DNA of 7,630 nucleotides from an uncultured Fastidiosipila sp. Lineage in GTDB: Bacteria > Bacillota > Clostridia > Saccharofermentanales > Fastidiosipilaceae. This document shows, piece after piece, positions 5,543-7,630 of the stretch (its first letter is position 1; each line of letters opens with the position of its first letter). The stretch is from contig CALLQJ010000379.1 of NCBI GenBank assembly GCA_938014865.1, positions 1 to 7,630 on the forward strand, read 5' to 3'. The translations under genes were made by a program, and so were the position numbers. The notes beneath the pieces are model-generated. The model worked only from the letters and a program-made list of their open reading frames with translations. It had not been told where the DNA came from and searched no databases.

Positions 5543-6808
5543 ATGGACTGGGAATTCCGCGCATTCGGTATTTCGACTTCGCCGGAGAAGAACAGCATGG
5601 AGAAAACGCCCGAAGGGATAAAACTTCGGGCTGCTCTTTTTGATGAAAAAGGGCAGGTCCGGGAAAAAGGCGGCAAACTCATGGCCTTTTTCGACGGCAT
5701 TTCCTATTACTATACGACGATACCGGCTGACAGTGCTTATGTTTACTGTGAAGCCGAGATTCATGTCGATAAACTCAATCCGACCCTCGACGGGCAGGAA
5801 GGCTTTGCCTTGCTGCTGCGCGACTGCCTGGGCCGGGACGGAGACGGCGAGAATTGCTATATGGCCAATTCCTGTGCCGTTCTGGCGACGGCCCTGCCGG
5901 ATAAGTCCGGCGAAAAAGTCCGGGACTGTCTGGGCTGGCGTTTCGTCTGGGATCTCCGGAAAGAAGATGCGGCTTCGGCCGTAAAAGGCGAGGGCAAAAG
6001 CTTCTCTGAGGCCTTTGAGCCTGCGCTTTATATTCGGGAAGGAGAAACTTACCGCCTGGCGCTGAAAAAAGATGAGGCAGGCTTTCATGTGGGGCTGCCG
6101 GATCGGCCGGGCGCTGCGGCCCATTTTCCCGAGCCGTCCCGCATGCTTCGTCTGAACGATAAAGAATGGTATATCGGGGTGGCGGCGGCCCGCGGGGTGG
6201 AGATCACGATCCGGGATCTGAGCCTTGAAATCGGGGATGAAAAACAAGCGGCCCGGCGCGAGCGCTTCAAAATGCCGCAGAAAAAACCGGAGCTTTCCCT
6301 GCTGCGCCGTACGGCCGCGGCAGGCGAAGCCTTTGAACTGCCTTTTTATACAGAAACGGCAGGCCGTCTTTCGCTCCGGACAGAGGACGGCAGGATTTAC
6401 TCCGGCGACACAGAGGCCTCTTCCGTAAAGACCTTTACGCTCCCCGCTGCGGAAGAAGGGGAGCAGCAGATCCGCTGGCAGTTTACGGACGAAGACGGTG
6501 GAGAGATAGAAGGAAAAGAGCGGCTTTCCTGCCGCAGGCTTCAGACGGAGAAGGGGAGCTTATTTATTGCGCCGCAAGGCCGGCCCGAAGCGGCCGGCAG
6601 CCGGGAAGATCCTTACGATCTGCCGACGGTCCTGGCGTATGCAAGGCCGGGCCTGTCCGCGGAGCTTTTGCCCGGGCGCTACGTATTTAAAGAAGCGCTT
6701 GAAATTCCTTACGGCGTTTCCGGCAGGCCCGATGCGCCGGTCCGGCTTTTTTGCCGGGAAGGCGAAGCGCTTATAGACTTTGCTCGGAAGGCGGCCCCTT
6801 TTTGGTAA
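5543..6808 (+). CDS. PL9-type pectate lyase, 5' part (frame broken at 6808)
   Basis: This frame gives 421 residues and stops at TAA 6806-6808, in the middle of a recognisable protein. Residues 1-230 match the beta-sandwich-like N-terminal domain found in large clostridial pectate lyases: WEFRAFGISTS, GGKLMAFFDGISYYYTTI (43-60), DGQEGFALLLRD (83-94), NCYMANS (104-110). Residues 250-335 look like an Ig/fibronectin-like linker domain. From about 338 (GSLFIAPQGRPEAAGS) the PL9 beta-helix begins, with PYDLPTVLAYARPG (357-370) and LLPGRYVF (375-382). It ends at APFW, immediately before the expected next helix turn, which continues one frame back. The start at 5543 has AAAGGA 9 bases upstream. No signal peptide precedes the domain, although such lyases are usually secreted. 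A stop here would remove every recognisable catalytic residue, so this product alone should be inactive. Confidence 0.85.
   Translation: MDWEFRAFGISTSPEKNSMEKTPEGIKLRAALFDEKGQVREKGGKLMAFFDGISYYYTTIPADSAYVYCEAEIHVDKLNPTLDGQEGFALLLRDCLGRDGDGENCYMANSCAVLATALPDKSGEKVRDCLGWRFVWDLRKEDAASAVKGEGKSFSEAFEPALYIREGETYRLALKKDEAGFHVGLPDRPGAAAHFPEPSRMLRLNDKEWYIGVAAARGVEITIRDLSLEIGDEKQAARRERFKMPQKKPELSLLRRTAAAGEAFELPFYTETAGRLSLRTEDGRIYSGDTEASSVKTFTLPAAEEGEQQIRWQFTDEDGGEIEGKERLSCRRLQTEKGSLFIAPQGRPEAAGSREDPYDLPTVLAYARPGLSAELLPGRYVFKEALEIPYGVSGRPDAPVRLFCREGEALIDFARKAAPFW
5608..5641 (+). terminator. Terminator-like hairpin inside the start of the lyase gene
   Basis: GCCCGAAG (5608-5615) pairs perfectly with CTTCGGGC (5624-5631) around an 8-base A-rich loop, followed by TGCTCTTTTT (5632-5641). 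It covers codons 22-33 of the lyase gene. Translating ribosomes would disrupt it, so it may act only when translation is poor (polarity or attenuation). It could also be chance in a GC-rich gene. Confidence 0.4.
6796..6808 (+). other. Frameshift site in the lyase gene
   Basis: The lyase leaves its frame in the C4T5 run at 6795-6803 and meets TAA at 6806. Adding one base in the run, or slipping back by one, restores continuous PL9 sequence (APFLVNGDYW). The in-frame heptamer C CCT TTT (6796-6802) fits the X XXY YYZ pattern of -1 slippage sites, and GGAAGG lies just upstream (6786-6791). A stretch able to form only a weak 5-bp stem (6807-6811 with 6823-6827) follows. A one-base deletion or sequencing error in the run is the simpler explanation. 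Confidence 0.75.
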
Positions 6809-7630
6809 ACGGCGATTACTGGCGTTTGGAGAATATACGCTTCAGCCGCAGCCGGGCGGACCGCTCCGCGATTAAAGTCGGCGGTTCCTATAATCACTTC
6901 AAGCATATTGTCTGCAGCGGAAACGGCAATACCGGCTTTCAGATTACGGGACCGGAACAGTGGAAGCGGGCGTACTGGCCGAAGGAAAATAAGGTCTTCT
7001 TTTCCGTTTCGTCGGACAATGCGGATCCCGGCCAAAACAATGCCGACGGATTTGCCGCCAAGCTCGCCTGCGGAGAAGGCAATGCTTTTACAGGCTGCAT
7101 TGCCTATAACAATATTGATGACGGCTGGGATCTTTACAGCCGCATTGAAAACGGTCCGATCGGAGCTGCAGAGATTTCATACTGCCTCGGCAGCCGAAAC
7201 GGCCGTAATCTCGCCAAGACATTGCAGGCGGACGGCAACGGCTTTAAATTAGGCGGAGAAGGGATCCCGATTCCGCACCGGCTGAGGCATTCTCTGGCCG
7301 TGGAAAATGATGTGGACGGCATTACGTCCAATTCGAATCCGGCGCTGATCCTGGAAAATTCGGTCTCGGCGGCTTCGGGCGGGCGGAATTTTGCCGTCTA
7401 CGGACAAGGCGAAGAAGCTTCCGCTGCGAAAGCATCAGAGTGCCTCAGCGCAGAGGGGACCCTGCCGGACCTTTTGCCGGCCCCTTGGGGCGAGGAAGAA
7501 GTCAGAGAAAGCAGCAAATCAGCAAAGCGTCTGCTGGCCGAATGGCGACGGGCTTTTGTCGAAAAATTCCCGGAAGAAAAAGCCTGGCTGGATCAGAGCT
7601 TGGCGCGTATGCAGGCAGAACAAGAAGCAT
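6802..7630 (+). CDS. PL9-type pectate lyase, 3' catalytic part, 3' end cut by window edge
   Basis: From 6802 the frame is open to the window edge, giving composite residues 421-696 of the lyase. It carries the PL9 catalytic core. D502 (NNADGF), D526, D527 and D530 (NIDDGWDLY) have spacings 24, 25 and 28, identical to the calcium ligands D209, D233, D234 and D237 as I recall them for Erwinia Pel9A. K569 (GNGFKLGG) corresponds to that enzyme's base Lys273. The enzyme would cut demethylated galacturonan by calcium-dependent beta-elimination, giving unsaturated oligomers for GH105. I see no ribosome binding site or good start codon at the head of this segment, so it is not an independent gene; it is the second half of the gene that begins at 5543. 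After about residue 650 a charged, helical tail (about 640-696) begins and runs past the edge. Activity depends on whether the frameshift is real. Confidence 0.85.
   Translation, partial: MVNGDYWRLENIRFSRSRADRSAIKVGGSYNHFKHIVCSGNGNTGFQITGPEQWKRAYWPKENKVFFSVSSDNADPGQNNADGFAAKLACGEGNAFTGCIAYNNIDDGWDLYSRIENGPIGAAEISYCLGSRNGRNLAKTLQADGNGFKLGGEGIPIPHRLRHSLAVENDVDGITSNSNPALILENSVSAASGGRNFAVYGQGEEASAAKASECLSAEGTLPDLLPAPWGEEEVRESSKSAKRLLAEWRRAFVEKFPEEKAWLDQSLARMQAEQEA

Noticed and set aside
5519..6247. Minus-strand open frame of 242 codons opposite the lyase N-terminal domain
   Set aside because: It is antisense to a convincing protein domain, has no ribosome binding site or family-like motif, and its length is explained by the GC-rich codon pattern of the plus-strand gene.
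6908..7252. Plus-strand open frame of 114 codons in another frame over the lyase 3' half
   Set aside because: The overlapping frame carries the conserved PL9 calcium-binding and catalytic residues, whereas this one is Arg/Ala/Thr-rich with no motif.
1..7630. CRISPR arrays, tRNA/rRNA genes, insertion sequences
   Set aside because: No spaced direct repeats, cloverleaf-like segments, transposase motifs or flanking inverted repeats were seen on reading either strand.

Overview
The window is one pectin (homogalacturonan/rhamnogalacturonan) breakdown locus, probably from an anaerobic, gut- or rumen-type Firmicute. The evidence for that is strong GGAGG-type ribosome binding sites, short intergenic gaps, GC-rich coding DNA with AT-rich control regions, intrinsic terminators, and protein families typical of clostridial pectin users. 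I cannot name the species. There are no RNA genes, mobile elements or CRISPR repeats that I can support.

Layout. On the minus strand, a two-gene unit runs leftwards from about 1690: a pectin methylesterase (CE8, 1584-586), then a NUDIX hydrolase (593 to beyond the left edge). The two overlap by 8 bases at ATGGCTGA. Divergently, on the plus strand, come an alpha/beta-hydrolase of the acetyl-esterase type (1717-2544), a GH105 unsaturated (rhamno)galacturonyl hydrolase (2735-3826), a GH28 polygalacturonase with an N-terminal fibronectin-like domain (3897-5480), and a PL9-type pectate lyase (5543 to beyond the right edge). The lyase reading frame is broken by an apparent one-base deletion in a C4T5 run near 6797-6803. 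All its recognisable catalytic residues lie downstream of the break.

How the genes fit together. CE8 removes methyl esters and the alpha/beta-hydrolase probably removes acetyl (or other acyl) esters. PL9 cuts demethylated galacturonan by beta-elimination. GH28 hydrolyses saturated galacturonides, and GH105 removes the unsaturated uronyl residue left by lyases. None of the five carbohydrate-active proteins shows a signal peptide at its best-supported start, so the locus looks like a cytoplasmic finishing line for imported oligogalacturonides. The NUDIX protein is the odd member.

Control. The 2545-2734 intergenic region is the regulatory centre. It holds a hairpin, a TTGACA-type promoter, three copies of ATTGCAAA (one inverted) plus a fourth near-copy, a LacI/CcpA-like half-site and a separate perfect 7-2-7 palindrome. 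A strong UUCG-loop terminator sits between GH105 and GH28, and a second terminator-like hairpin lies inside the first codons of the PL9 gene. This is a recognisable pectin-use locus rather than a new kind of system; the regulatory architecture and the lyase frameshift are the parts worth checking.
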